In this document: positions 38,202-47,148 of the stretch, in pieces
How positions within the stretch are numbered: position 1 is the stretch's first letter
How the letters are laid out: the number at the start of each line of letters is the position of its first letter
Assembly (NCBI GenBank): GCA_019634365.1
Contig: JAHQVM010000003.1
Coordinates: forward strand, 45,492-109,491
Source: Flavobacteriaceae bacterium
GTDB taxonomy: Bacteria > Bacteroidota > Bacteroidia > Flavobacteriales > Flavobacteriaceae
Reading direction: 5' to 3'
DNA: 64,000 bases
Notes under the pieces: model-generated
What the model saw: only the letters and a program-made list of their open reading frames with translations
What the model was told of the DNA's origin: nothing
Databases searched by the model: none
Position numbers and translations under genes: made by a program

Positions 38202-39104
38202 ATGAAAAAGCTATTCATCTTAATGGTATCTGTCGGATTTGTTTTTACTTCCTGCGTGTCGAAAAAAACATATGCCGAATTAGAAGCCAGACAAAAAGAA
38301 ACTCAAGATCTTTTAAATACAGCAACGGTTAAACTCAATGCCTGCGAAGCAGATAGAGCTGCGGCCAATGCACGGATTGCTTCCTTGGAAGACCGTATTG
38401 CCGATCTTCGAAAAACCAATTCGGATCTTATTCAAAGCTCGAAAGATCTAACGATTCTTACCAAACAAGGAGCAACGAACCTAGAGAAGTCATTAGAAAG
38501 TTTAAAGGAAAAAGACCTTAAGATTAGTCGACTCCAGGACGCCTTGAATAAAAAGGACAGTGTAACACTGGCATTAGTGACCAGTCTTAAGAAAGAGGTA
38601 GGACTGGACGATGAGGACATTGAAATCAATGTTGAAAAAGGCGTGGTATTCATTTCCTTAAGTGATAAAGTACTATTTAGAAGCGGAAGCTATAACCTAT
38701 CTACAAGAGCCAACGAAATCCTTGGAAAAGTTGCTACGGTAATCAATAGTAAACCAGACTTCGAAGCCTTGGTAGAAGGGCACACCGATAACGTTCCATA
38801 CAAAAAAGGAGTACTGGAAGACAACTGGGACTTAAGTGCGAAACGTTCTACTGCCGTAGTAAGAAAACTAATGGAACTAGGAGCCAATCCAGCACAGCTC
38901 ATCGCTGCAGGAAGAAGTGAGTTCGTTCCATTAGTTCCTAACGATACTGCTGAGAATAAATCGACCAACCGAAGAACCAAAATATACATCTTACCGAAGA
39001 TCGATCAATTCTATGAAATGATTGAAGACGAATTGGAAGTGCTTTCCTCTGAAGGAGGCGGCGGTGATGTTGAAGGTGGCGGTGAAGATGGCGACGGAAA
39101 CTAG
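38202..39104 (+). CDS. OmpA family lipoprotein
   Basis: Lipobox FVFTSC; coiled coil; 'VEGHTDNVPYKKG...NWDLSAKRSTAVVRKLMELG...NRRTKIYILP'. Confidence 0.93.
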   Translation: MKKLFILMVSVGFVFTSCVSKKTYAELEARQKETQDLLNTATVKLNACEADRAAANARIASLEDRIADLRKTNSDLIQSSKDLTILTKQGATNLEKSLESLKEKDLKISRLQDALNKKDSVTLALVTSLKKEVGLDDEDIEINVEKGVVFISLSDKVLFRSGSYNLSTRANEILGKVATVINSKPDFEALVEGHTDNVPYKKGVLEDNWDLSAKRSTAVVRKLMELGANPAQLIAAGRSEFVPLVPNDTAENKSTNRRTKIYILPKIDQFYEMIEDELEVLSSEGGGGDVEGGGEDGDGN

Positions 39105-39124
39105 TCATTAAATCAGAAGATTAT

Positions 39125-39152
39125 AAAAAGCCCAGCACTTGCTGGGCTTTTT
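39125..39152 (+). terminator. Bidirectional-looking intrinsic terminator
   Basis: AAAAAGCCCAGC-actt-GCTGGGCTTTTT between convergent genes. Confidence 0.9.
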
Positions 39153-39174
39153 ATGTTTCCTATGCAATTTATTC

Positions 39175-39576
39175 TTAAGATCCCTTTGCCATCTCTTGGG
39201 AAAATTCCAGAACAATGTACTCGGCAGGATGTACGATGGCCACCTTCACACTAACATTCATGACCCCATTGGTAATATCTTCGGCCGTCATGGTGGACCC
39301 CAGACCGCATTCCACGGAAAAGGCGTCCGATGCCTTGGCTCCTTGTAGGGCTCCCTCCTTCCATATAGCAGTTAAAAAACTCCCTATTTCACTTTTCACA
39401 GCTTCCCAGGTATTTTTATCATTGGGTTGAAATATATAGTTCTGAGCGGCAAGCTTGCAAGATTGTTCGATAAAAGTCATGGTTCTCCGAACCGAAATAT
39501 CGCTCCAGTCCATGGATTTAACAGTTTCCATGGCACTTGCTAAATTTTGGGGCATTAAATTCTCCTGGTTCTCCAT
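39175..39576 (-). CDS. Orphan phage-tail/contractile injection system sheath C-terminal domain protein (133 aa)
   Basis: 'WSDISVRRTMTFIEQSCKLAAQNYIFQPNDKNTWEAVKSEIGSFLTAIWKEGALQGAKASDAFSVECGLGSTMTAEDITNGVMNVSVKVAIVHPAEYIVLEFSQEMAKGS' matches the ending of sheath proteins; ATG at 39576, 10 nt past the sua5 stop. Confidence 0.82.
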   Translation of the reverse strand: MENQENLMPQNLASAMETVKSMDWSDISVRRTMTFIEQSCKLAAQNYIFQPNDKNTWEAVKSEIGSFLTAIWKEGALQGAKASDAFSVECGLGSTMTAEDITNGVMNVSVKVAIVHPAEYIVLEFSQEMAKGS

Positions 39577-39586
39577 TAATTTCAAA

Positions 39587-40204
39587 TTAAATCTCCAAAC
39601 TCCCCTTCCCTTCTCGAATGAGTTCGGGTTCTCCAGAGGTTAAATCGATAACGGTCGATGCTACATTGCCACCATACCCCCCATCGATCACCACATCGAC
39701 CAGATCACTCCATTTTTCATAGATCAATTCGGGATCGGTAGTATATTCTATCACTTCATCCTCATCCTTAATAGAGGTAGATACAATGGGATGCCCTAAC
39801 TCACGCACAATCGCCTGAGCAATAGAATGATCGGGTACGCGGATTCCGACCTCTTTCTTCTTTTTAAAAACACTGGGTAAATTATTGTTGCCAGGCAATA
39901 TAAAAGTATAGGGGCCTGGCAAGGCTCGTTTCAACAACTTAAATGTACTGGTGTCGATTTGCTTTACATAATCGCTCAAATTGCTCAGGTCTTCACAGAT
40001 AAAAGAAAAGTTGGCTTTTTCCAACTTCACGCCTTTAATTTTTGCAATGCGTTCCAGAGCACCTTTATGGGTAATATCACAGCCTAGGGCATACACGGTA
40101 TCACTGGGATAAATTACCAATCCACCCGCCTTTAGTGCATCCACTACCTTCTTTATTTCTTTGGGATTGGGATTTTCTTCGTAAATTTTAAGGAATTCTG
40201 CCAT
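39587..40204 (-). CDS. L-threonylcarbamoyladenylate synthase (Sua5/YciO/YrdC/YwlC)
   Basis: 'GGLVIYPSDTVYALGCDI...KRALPGPYTFILPGN...VGIRVPDHSIAQAIVRELGHPIVSTS'. Confidence 0.92.
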   Translation of the reverse strand: MAEFLKIYEENPNPKEIKKVVDALKAGGLVIYPSDTVYALGCDITHKGALERIAKIKGVKLEKANFSFICEDLSNLSDYVKQIDTSTFKLLKRALPGPYTFILPGNNNLPSVFKKKKEVGIRVPDHSIAQAIVRELGHPIVSTSIKDEDEVIEYTTDPELIYEKWSDLVDVVIDGGYGGNVASTVIDLTSGEPELIREGKGSLEI

Positions 40205-40323
40205 AGCGTTGATTTTTAGGGTTGCACAGAATAGTTCCTGAGTCTTCTAAAGATACGTCTCTTTTGGCTTTCATCATAATAGTTCATTAATTATTTCGTT
40301 TGAATAAACAAACCATCCGTTTT

Positions 40324-41205
40324 ATGAAAAAAATAGTTGCATCCGTTGTTTTTTTCTGTAGCCTTACGCTCTTACTGGTTTCTTGTTCTTCGGAAGATGA
40401 TACTGCTTTGGAAGAAACAGGTGAAGCTTCACTGGAAGCCACAGAATTCTTGGATGTTTCTTACGGAATCCATACACGACAAACCTATGATATTTTCCTC
40501 CCTGAAGGAAGATCTATGGAAAAAACGAAAACCCTTATCCTTATTCATGGCGGAGGATGGACCCAAGGTGATAAAGAAGATATGTCTGGTTTTGTGGATG
40601 CCATCCAATTGCTGCATCCCGACCATGCCATAGTGAACATCAATTATGTGTTATCCAATGTTACGACCCCTGCCTTTCCCAATCAGTTTTTGGATATAGA
40701 TGCAGTCATCGAAAAATTGAATTCTGAACAGGAAACGCTTCAAATTTCTACGGAATTTGGTATGATCGGAACTAGTGCTGGTGCCCATTTGGCGCTTATG
40801 TACGATTCGCTGTACGATTTGGATGACCAAGTTAAGTTTGTGGCGAATATCGTTGGCCCAACCGATTTAACAGATCCCTTTTATTTAGAGGATCCTAACT
40901 TCAATTTTGCATTTTCTTTATTGGTCGATGAAAACGAGTATCCCGAAAACGCCATTGAAGCGGTGAGCCCAATTTATAATATTCATTCAGGTACCAGCCC
41001 AGTGGTAATGTTCTATGGCAATCAGGATCCCTTGGTTCCATTGTCCAATGGAATGGCCTTAGAAACGGCTTTGAATAACCATCAGGTGTCTCATAGTTTC
41101 ACAGTGTATGAAGGGGGCCATGGCGATGACTGGAGTGATGCTGATTTTGATAATCTGAAATCACAAATCAGCGATTACATCAATACGTATCTTTTTATTG
41201 ATTAA
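40324..41205 (+). CDS. Alpha/beta hydrolase lipoprotein (esterase-like)
   Basis: Lipobox LLLVSC; 'LILIHGGGWTQGDK', 'GTSAGAHLALM', 'GNQDPLVPL', 'GGHGDDW'. Confidence 0.88.
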   Translation: MKKIVASVVFFCSLTLLLVSCSSEDDTALEETGEASLEATEFLDVSYGIHTRQTYDIFLPEGRSMEKTKTLILIHGGGWTQGDKEDMSGFVDAIQLLHPDHAIVNINYVLSNVTTPAFPNQFLDIDAVIEKLNSEQETLQISTEFGMIGTSAGAHLALMYDSLYDLDDQVKFVANIVGPTDLTDPFYLEDPNFNFAFSLLVDENEYPENAIEAVSPIYNIHSGTSPVVMFYGNQDPLVPLSNGMALETALNNHQVSHSFTVYEGGHGDDWSDADFDNLKSQISDYINTYLFID

Positions 41206-43520
41206 TCGACAACATTTAATTTCGCAAAACGAAGCAACAACTTTTTCAAACCGCCATTTTCAAACTGAATCTCGGCCTTCGTATCGGCCCCTACGCCTTC
41301 TATTTTCAGTATTTTTCCTTTTCCGAAGCGCACATGCTCCACAATTTTGCCTACTTCAATATTAGCTGTTGACGGATCGAAGTTCTTGCTGGCCGAACTA
41401 CTAACTGGTTTTAGCTTACGTAGCTTGCGAAGTTGTTCTTCGGTGGGGCCTTTGGGCGGAGATCCAGCAACGGGTTTTCGTAAGCGCAGCTTGCTTTTAT
41501 CCACTTCCCCAAAAATATCGGCATCCAAAAGGGGTTTATATCTATGTTCGGTAACTGGGGTTAGATACTCCAAATAAACGTCATCTATTTCTTCAATGAA
41601 TCGGCTGGGTTCAGCATCGATCAACTTACCCCAACGGTATCTACTTTGGGTATAGGTTAAGAATGCTTGCTTTTCTGCCCGTGTTAATGCCACATAAAAC
41701 AAACGGCGTTCCTCTTCAAGCTCTGCTCGTGTGTTCATGCTCATCCCACTGGGAAAGAGATCTTCCTCCATCCCAACAATATACACATAAGGAAATTCCA
41801 ATCCTTTGGCCAAATGCACGGTCATCAGGGCCACTCGATCATCATCTCCCTTATCATTGTCCATATCGGTTGCCAAGGCTACATCTTCCAAAAATTCGGC
41901 CAAGGAACCTGTAGTATCGGCCAGTTCTTTTTGCTCTTCCACAAAATCCCGAATACCATTAAGGAGTTCTTCTATGTTCTCGATTCGTGCAATCCCTTCT
42001 GGGGTTCCATCTTTTTTCAATTCTTGAACCAACCCTGTCTTCTTGGTGACCTGCTCAGTAATTTGAAACGCATTGTAACCCTGATTCATCACCTGAAAGC
42101 TCTCGATCATGGTCACGAAATTCAGCAGTTTCGTCTTTGTTCCACTATTGATCTTCAGGTCGATTTTATCGATCGCCTTAATGACATCGAAAATAGGACG
42201 GTCGTAATGATTGGCAGCCACTACCAATTTATCCATGGTGGTTTGCCCAATGCCTCGCGCGGGATAGTTGATCACTCGTTTTAATGCTTCTTCGTCCTTC
42301 GGATTAAGGATTAATCGTAAATAGGCCAGTACGTCCTTTATTTCCTTTCGCTGATAGAAGCTTAAGCCTCCATAAATACGGTAGGGAATGTCCTTTTTGC
42401 GGAGTGCATCTTCCATGGCCCTTGACTGGGCATTGGTTCTGTAAAGAATTGCGAAATCCCCATAACCAATTTGATTGTTCATGGCAGTTTCAAAAATATT
42501 GCTAGCAACAAAACGTCCTTCGTCCCCATCGGTCATGCTGCGATTCACCTTGATTTTATTCCCTTCGGCATTGGCTGTCCACACGACCTTCTCCAATCGG
42601 TTTTTATTTTTTTCGATAATGCTATTGGCCGCATTTACGATATTCTTGGTCGATCGGTAATTTTGCTCCAAACGGTACACCTGAACATCGTCGTAATCTT
42701 TCTGAAAATTGAGTATATTATTAATATTTGCCCCGCGGAAAGCGTAAATACTCTGTGCATCGTCCCCTACCACACAAATGTTCTGAAAACGATCACTCAA
42801 TGCCCGAACAATAAGATATTGACTGTGGTTGGTATCCTGATACTCATCTACTAGTATGTAGCGGAAACGATCTTGGTACTTGGCCAGCACTGCCGGAAAA
42901 CGAGTCAACAATTCGTTGGTCTTCAACAACAAATCATCGAAGTCCATGGCTCCTGCCTTAAAACATCTGTCCACATAGTTTTTATAAATATCGCCAAGAC
43001 GCGGCATCTTTGCCATGGCATCGGCTTCCACCAATTCAGGATTCTGGAAATAGGCCTTAACGGTGATCAGACTGTTTTTATAAGACGAAATTCGCGAATA
43101 GACCTGCTTGTACTTATAAATGTCCTTGTCGAGCTGCATCTCCTTGATGATGGCCCGAATTACACTCTGCGAATCTTGGGTGTCATAAATCGTAAAATTG
43201 GAAGGATAGCCTAATTTATCCGCTTCGAAACGAAGAATCTTGGCAAAAATACTGTGGAAGGTTCCCATCCATAGATTCTTGGCCTCGCTATTCCCCACAA
43301 TTTGGGCAATACGCTTTTTCATCTCACGTGCCGCCTTATTCGTAAAGGTGAGGGATAATATATTAAAAGCATCCACTCCTTGTGACATTAAATAGGCTAT
43401 GCGATACGTAAGCACACGTGTCTTACCAGATCCCGCTCCAGCGATCACAATCATCGCCCCATCCTTTTGCAATACGGGAGCCCTTTGGGCATCATTCAAC
43501 TGTTCTAAGTAATCCTGCAA
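41202..43520 (-). CDS. UvrD/PcrA-type ATP-dependent DNA helicase
   Basis: 'VIAGAGSGKTRVLTYRIAYL', 'YILVDEYQDTNHSQY', 'VGDDAQSIYAFRGA', 'VALMTVHLAKGLEFPYVYIVG'. Confidence 0.95.
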   Translation of the reverse strand: MQDYLEQLNDAQRAPVLQKDGAMIVIAGAGSGKTRVLTYRIAYLMSQGVDAFNILSLTFTNKAAREMKKRIAQIVGNSEAKNLWMGTFHSIFAKILRFEADKLGYPSNFTIYDTQDSQSVIRAIIKEMQLDKDIYKYKQVYSRISSYKNSLITVKAYFQNPELVEADAMAKMPRLGDIYKNYVDRCFKAGAMDFDDLLLKTNELLTRFPAVLAKYQDRFRYILVDEYQDTNHSQYLIVRALSDRFQNICVVGDDAQSIYAFRGANINNILNFQKDYDDVQVYRLEQNYRSTKNIVNAANSIIEKNKNRLEKVVWTANAEGNKIKVNRSMTDGDEGRFVASNIFETAMNNQIGYGDFAILYRTNAQSRAMEDALRKKDIPYRIYGGLSFYQRKEIKDVLAYLRLILNPKDEEALKRVINYPARGIGQTTMDKLVVAANHYDRPIFDVIKAIDKIDLKINSGTKTKLLNFVTMIESFQVMNQGYNAFQITEQVTKKTGLVQELKKDGTPEGIARIENIEELLNGIRDFVEEQKELADTTGSLAEFLEDVALATDMDNDKGDDDRVALMTVHLAKGLEFPYVYIVGMEEDLFPSGMSMNTRAELEEERRLFYVALTRAEKQAFLTYTQSRYRWGKLIDAEPSRFIEEIDDVYLEYLTPVTEHRYKPLLDADIFGEVDKSKLRLRKPVAGSPPKGPTEEQLRKLRKLKPVSSSASKNFDPSTANIEVGKIVEHVRFGKGKILKIEGVGADTKAEIQFENGGLKKLLLRFAKLNVVD

Positions 43521-43725
43521 ATCCTTTCTTAAATGAAGTACAATTAAGATGTGAAAATACAGAAATTCGGTAGAAAGAAATGAGGTAGATTTCAGAATTT
43601 ATAAACAACCTAAAGGCGTTGGAGTTGCTGAAAATTTTAAATACCTTTAGCACAATGGAGCAATTCCTTGAAACCAACAAATGGTGCTTAGTGCACCAAT
43701 CTCATATACAATTTACAGCTGCTTT

Positions 43726-45006
43726 ATGAAAAGACTACTTGTTATTTGCATTGCCATGATTTACATGGGGCAAGGCTATTCGCAGATGGATAAAGAAATC
43801 CTGAATGATATTGAAGCCATAGAATCCAAGGTGATCGATTGGCGACACCATTTCCATCAGTACCCAGAACTTTCCAATAGGGAATTTAAAACAGCCGAAA
43901 AAATAGAAAAGCATTTGAGATCCCTGGGAATGGAAGTTCAAACTGGCATTGCGAAAACGGGTGTGGTTGGAATCCTAAAAGGAGATCAGCCTGGAAAGGT
44001 AGTTGCTTTGCGTGCCGATATAGACGCCCTGCCCGTTACCGAACGCAACGACTTAGCTTTTAAAAGTGAAGTAACCACCACTTTTTTGGATAAAGAAACC
44101 GGGGTAATGCATGCTTGTGGGCATGACACCCATATTTCAATCCTGATGGGCGTTGCAGAAGTGTTATCCCAACATAAAGACAAAATAAAGGGTACTGTAA
44201 AGTTCATTTTTCAACCTGCAGAAGAAGGACCACCACCCGGGGAAGAAGGCGGTGCCAAACTAATGATTAAGGAAGGGGTACTAAAGAATCCAGATGTGGA
44301 TGCCATCTTTGGATTGCATATCAATAGTGGCACCCCCGTGGGAACCATCAAATACAAAAGCGGTGGAACCATGGCGGCTGTGGAGCGTTTCGTGGTTACC
44401 GTAAATGGAAAACAAACTCATGGCTCGGCTCCATGGTCGGGTGTAGATCCCATTCTTATTTCAGCAAAGATTATTGATGGCTTCCAAACCATTATTAGTC
44501 GTGAATCACCATTGGTGGAAGAAGCCGCTGTTATTACTGTAGGTAAAATAACGGCTGGGGTTCGTTTCAATATTATCCCAGAAAGTGCCGAAATGATCGG
44601 AACCGTGCGCACCTTGGATCCCAGAATGCGCGAGCTTATTATGCGTAGAATGAACGAAATGGCTCGGGATATTGCCAAAGCCTATGGCGGAACGGCCACG
44701 ATCGAATGGCAAAACAACACAGTTGTTACCTACAACGATCCCGCATTGACTGCACAAATGCTACCTACCTTAGAGGGCATTGCTGGAAAGGAAAATGTGA
44801 AATTGATGAAAGCTACTACAGGAGGGGAAGATTTCTCCTATTTCCAGGAAATCGTTCCCGGGTTTTACTTTTTTCTGGGAGGTATGACACCAGGAAATAC
44901 GGAGCCCTATCCGCATCACACTCCAGATTTTAAAATAGATGACGCCGGAATGCTACTGGGAGTTAAAACCATGACTCAGGTAGCTATTGATTATTTGGCC
45001 AATTAA
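43726..45006 (+). CDS. M20 family amidohydrolase (secreted)
   Basis: Signal MKRLLVICIAMIYMGQGYSQ; 'DWRHHFHQYPELSN', 'ALRADIDALPVTE', 'MHACGHDTHISILMG', 'FIFQPAEEG'. Confidence 0.92.
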   Translation: MKRLLVICIAMIYMGQGYSQMDKEILNDIEAIESKVIDWRHHFHQYPELSNREFKTAEKIEKHLRSLGMEVQTGIAKTGVVGILKGDQPGKVVALRADIDALPVTERNDLAFKSEVTTTFLDKETGVMHACGHDTHISILMGVAEVLSQHKDKIKGTVKFIFQPAEEGPPPGEEGGAKLMIKEGVLKNPDVDAIFGLHINSGTPVGTIKYKSGGTMAAVERFVVTVNGKQTHGSAPWSGVDPILISAKIIDGFQTIISRESPLVEEAAVITVGKITAGVRFNIIPESAEMIGTVRTLDPRMRELIMRRMNEMARDIAKAYGGTATIEWQNNTVVTYNDPALTAQMLPTLEGIAGKENVKLMKATTGGEDFSYFQEIVPGFYFFLGGMTPGNTEPYPHHTPDFKIDDAGMLLGVKTMTQVAIDYLAN

Positions 45007-45020
45007 TACGATCGCAATCT

Positions 45021-46592
45021 ATGGATACTGTTTTTGACTTTATTTCATCCATTCCATGGTGGGTTTGGCCCTTACTGGTTTTAGGGTTGGTAGCCCTTCG
45101 GGATATACTACAGAAAAAGCATACCATTCAGCACAACTTTCCCATCATCGGGCATTTGCGATATATGTTCGAAAGTATTGGACCCGAGATGCGACAATAT
45201 TTTGTTGCCAACAACCGTGAAGAATTACCTTTCAACCGTATAGAACGGGGTTGGATTTATGCCTCATCCAAAAAAGAGAACAACTATGAGGGTTTCGGTA
45301 CCGACCGGGATATTTATGCACATCAGCATATTTTTATCAATAATGCCATGATGCCTTTTAAGGTGGATAAGGAACATCCCAATGCCATCGACAAAAGTTT
45401 TTTGCCGTGTGCAAAGGTGATGGGGGCTTACAATAAACGAAAACGGCCCTATCGCCCTGCTTCCATCATTAACGTTTCTGCCATGAGTTTTGGTTCTCTC
45501 AGTGCCAAGGCCGTCGAATCCCTCAACCTGGGCTGCGGTATTGCTGGCGCGTATCACAACACAGGAGAAGGCGGACTTTCGCCCTATCATAGTACGGGAA
45601 GTGACGTGGTCTTTCACTTTGGAACGGGATATTTTGGTGTACGGGATTCCGATGGGAATTTTTCCATGGAGAAAATGAAAGAATTGGTGGCCAACAATCC
45701 CTTTGTAAGAGCGATAGAAATTAAATTGTCACAAGGCGCCAAACCAGGAAAAGGTGGTGTATTGCCTGGGGCGAAAATAACCAAGGAAATTGCTGGAATT
45801 AGGGGTGTTGAAATTGGAAAAGATGTATTATCTCCCCCCAATCATTCTGCATTCTCCAATGTGCCGGAACTTCTTGATTTTATTGAAGCGATTGCCGAAG
45901 CCACAGGACTTCCAGTAGGGATAAAAGCGGCCATCGGGAAATTGGATCAATGGAAAGAACTGGCCGATCTCATGATCGAACGGGGTACCGGGCCCGATTT
46001 TATTGCCGTAGATGGCGGCGAAGGAGGAACGGGAGCCGCGCCACCCAGCTTTGCCGACCATGTCTCACTGCCTTGGGTATATGGGTTTAGCGATGTATAC
46101 AAGGTTTTTAAGGCACGTAAACTTACCGATCGTATCGTTTTTGTAGGCAGTGGGAAGTTAGGATTTCCTGCCAAAGCTGCCATGGCTTTTGCCATGGGGG
46201 CAGACTGCATCAATGTAGCTCGAGAAGCTATGATGAGCATTGGGTGTATCCAGGCTCAAATTTGTCATACCAACCGCTGCCCCAGTGGCGTGGCTACCCA
46301 GAACAAATGGTTGCAAAAAGGGATTAACATTCCGTTGAAAAGTGAACGATTGGCTCAATACTTCAAGACGTTCCGAAAAGAATTGGTAGAAATCACCCAT
46401 GCCGCAGGTTATGAGCATCCTTGTCAGTTTACCATGAATGATCTGGAGGTGAATGTAGACGACCACAACCTTTCCAAAGAATTGAGTCGCACCTATATGT
46501 ATGAAAAAGATAAGGTGGCCTATACCAATATGCAGGATTTAAAAGATTGTGTATTTTTAGGCGGCCACTATAAAAAAGCCCCAATAGAATAA
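45021..46592 (+). CDS. FMN-binding glutamate synthase family protein (stand-alone synthase domain)
   Basis: 'MSFGSLSAKAVESLNLG', 'GEGGLSPYH', 'AVDGGEGGTGAAP', 'CHTNRCPSGVATQ'. Confidence 0.92.
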   Translation: MDTVFDFISSIPWWVWPLLVLGLVALRDILQKKHTIQHNFPIIGHLRYMFESIGPEMRQYFVANNREELPFNRIERGWIYASSKKENNYEGFGTDRDIYAHQHIFINNAMMPFKVDKEHPNAIDKSFLPCAKVMGAYNKRKRPYRPASIINVSAMSFGSLSAKAVESLNLGCGIAGAYHNTGEGGLSPYHSTGSDVVFHFGTGYFGVRDSDGNFSMEKMKELVANNPFVRAIEIKLSQGAKPGKGGVLPGAKITKEIAGIRGVEIGKDVLSPPNHSAFSNVPELLDFIEAIAEATGLPVGIKAAIGKLDQWKELADLMIERGTGPDFIAVDGGEGGTGAAPPSFADHVSLPWVYGFSDVYKVFKARKLTDRIVFVGSGKLGFPAKAAMAFAMGADCINVAREAMMSIGCIQAQICHTNRCPSGVATQNKWLQKGINIPLKSERLAQYFKTFRKELVEITHAAGYEHPCQFTMNDLEVNVDDHNLSKELSRTYMYEKDKVAYTNMQDLKDCVFLGGHYKKAPIE

Positions 46593-46613
46593 TTAAAACT
46601 AAGATACTACCCC

Positions 46614-47141
46614 ATGGAAGAAATGAACCAAGTCTTAAGCTACGCTTCTTATTTATTACCTGCTGTGGTAGTGGGAATTGTTGCCTACTACTTTTTTAAA
46701 GGACATATAGCCAACGAAGAAGGAAGAAGGCGCTATTTGGTGCAGAAAGAGGCTCAAAACAAAATGTTGCCTGCACGATTGCAAGCCTATGAGCGGCTTA
46801 CCCTATTATTGGAGCGCATTGACCCCAACAAACTATTGATTAGGGTCAAACCCTTCTCTGATGACATCGATAAGTATGAAGAATTGCTTATCAAGAACAT
46901 TGAGCAGGAATTCGAGCACAATGTTACCCAACAGATCTATGTTACTCCAGAATGTTGGGACCTCATAAGTGCTGCCAAAAATGCAACCATCCATATTATC
47001 CGACAAGCTGTAATGCACGAAAAAGGCTCTAATGCAGATAAGTTACGTGAGTATTTGCTTCGCAATTTTATGGAAGAAGTAACCCCTTCTCAAAAGGCTT
47101 TGGCGTATATAAAGAAAGAAGTGGCAGAATTGTTTGCCTAG
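46614..47141 (+). CDS. Conserved hypothetical protein, one N-terminal TM helix (DUF7935-like)
   Basis: 'LPAVVVGIVAYYFF' TM then 'LPARLQAYERLTLLLERIDPNKLLIRV'. Confidence 0.65.
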   Translation: MEEMNQVLSYASYLLPAVVVGIVAYYFFKGHIANEEGRRRYLVQKEAQNKMLPARLQAYERLTLLLERIDPNKLLIRVKPFSDDIDKYEELLIKNIEQEFEHNVTQQIYVTPECWDLISAAKNATIHIIRQAVMHEKGSNADKLREYLLRNFMEEVTPSQKALAYIKKEVAELFA

Positions 47142-47148
47142 TTAGTTT

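Noticed and set aside
39175-39576. Prophage remnant interpretation of the sheath-like ORF
   Set aside because: No integrase, other phage genes or att-like repeats visible; gene is intact and tightly packed in a housekeeping operon
41814-42284. 156-aa plus ORF within uvrD-like gene
   Set aside because: Antisense to strongly supported helicase motifs
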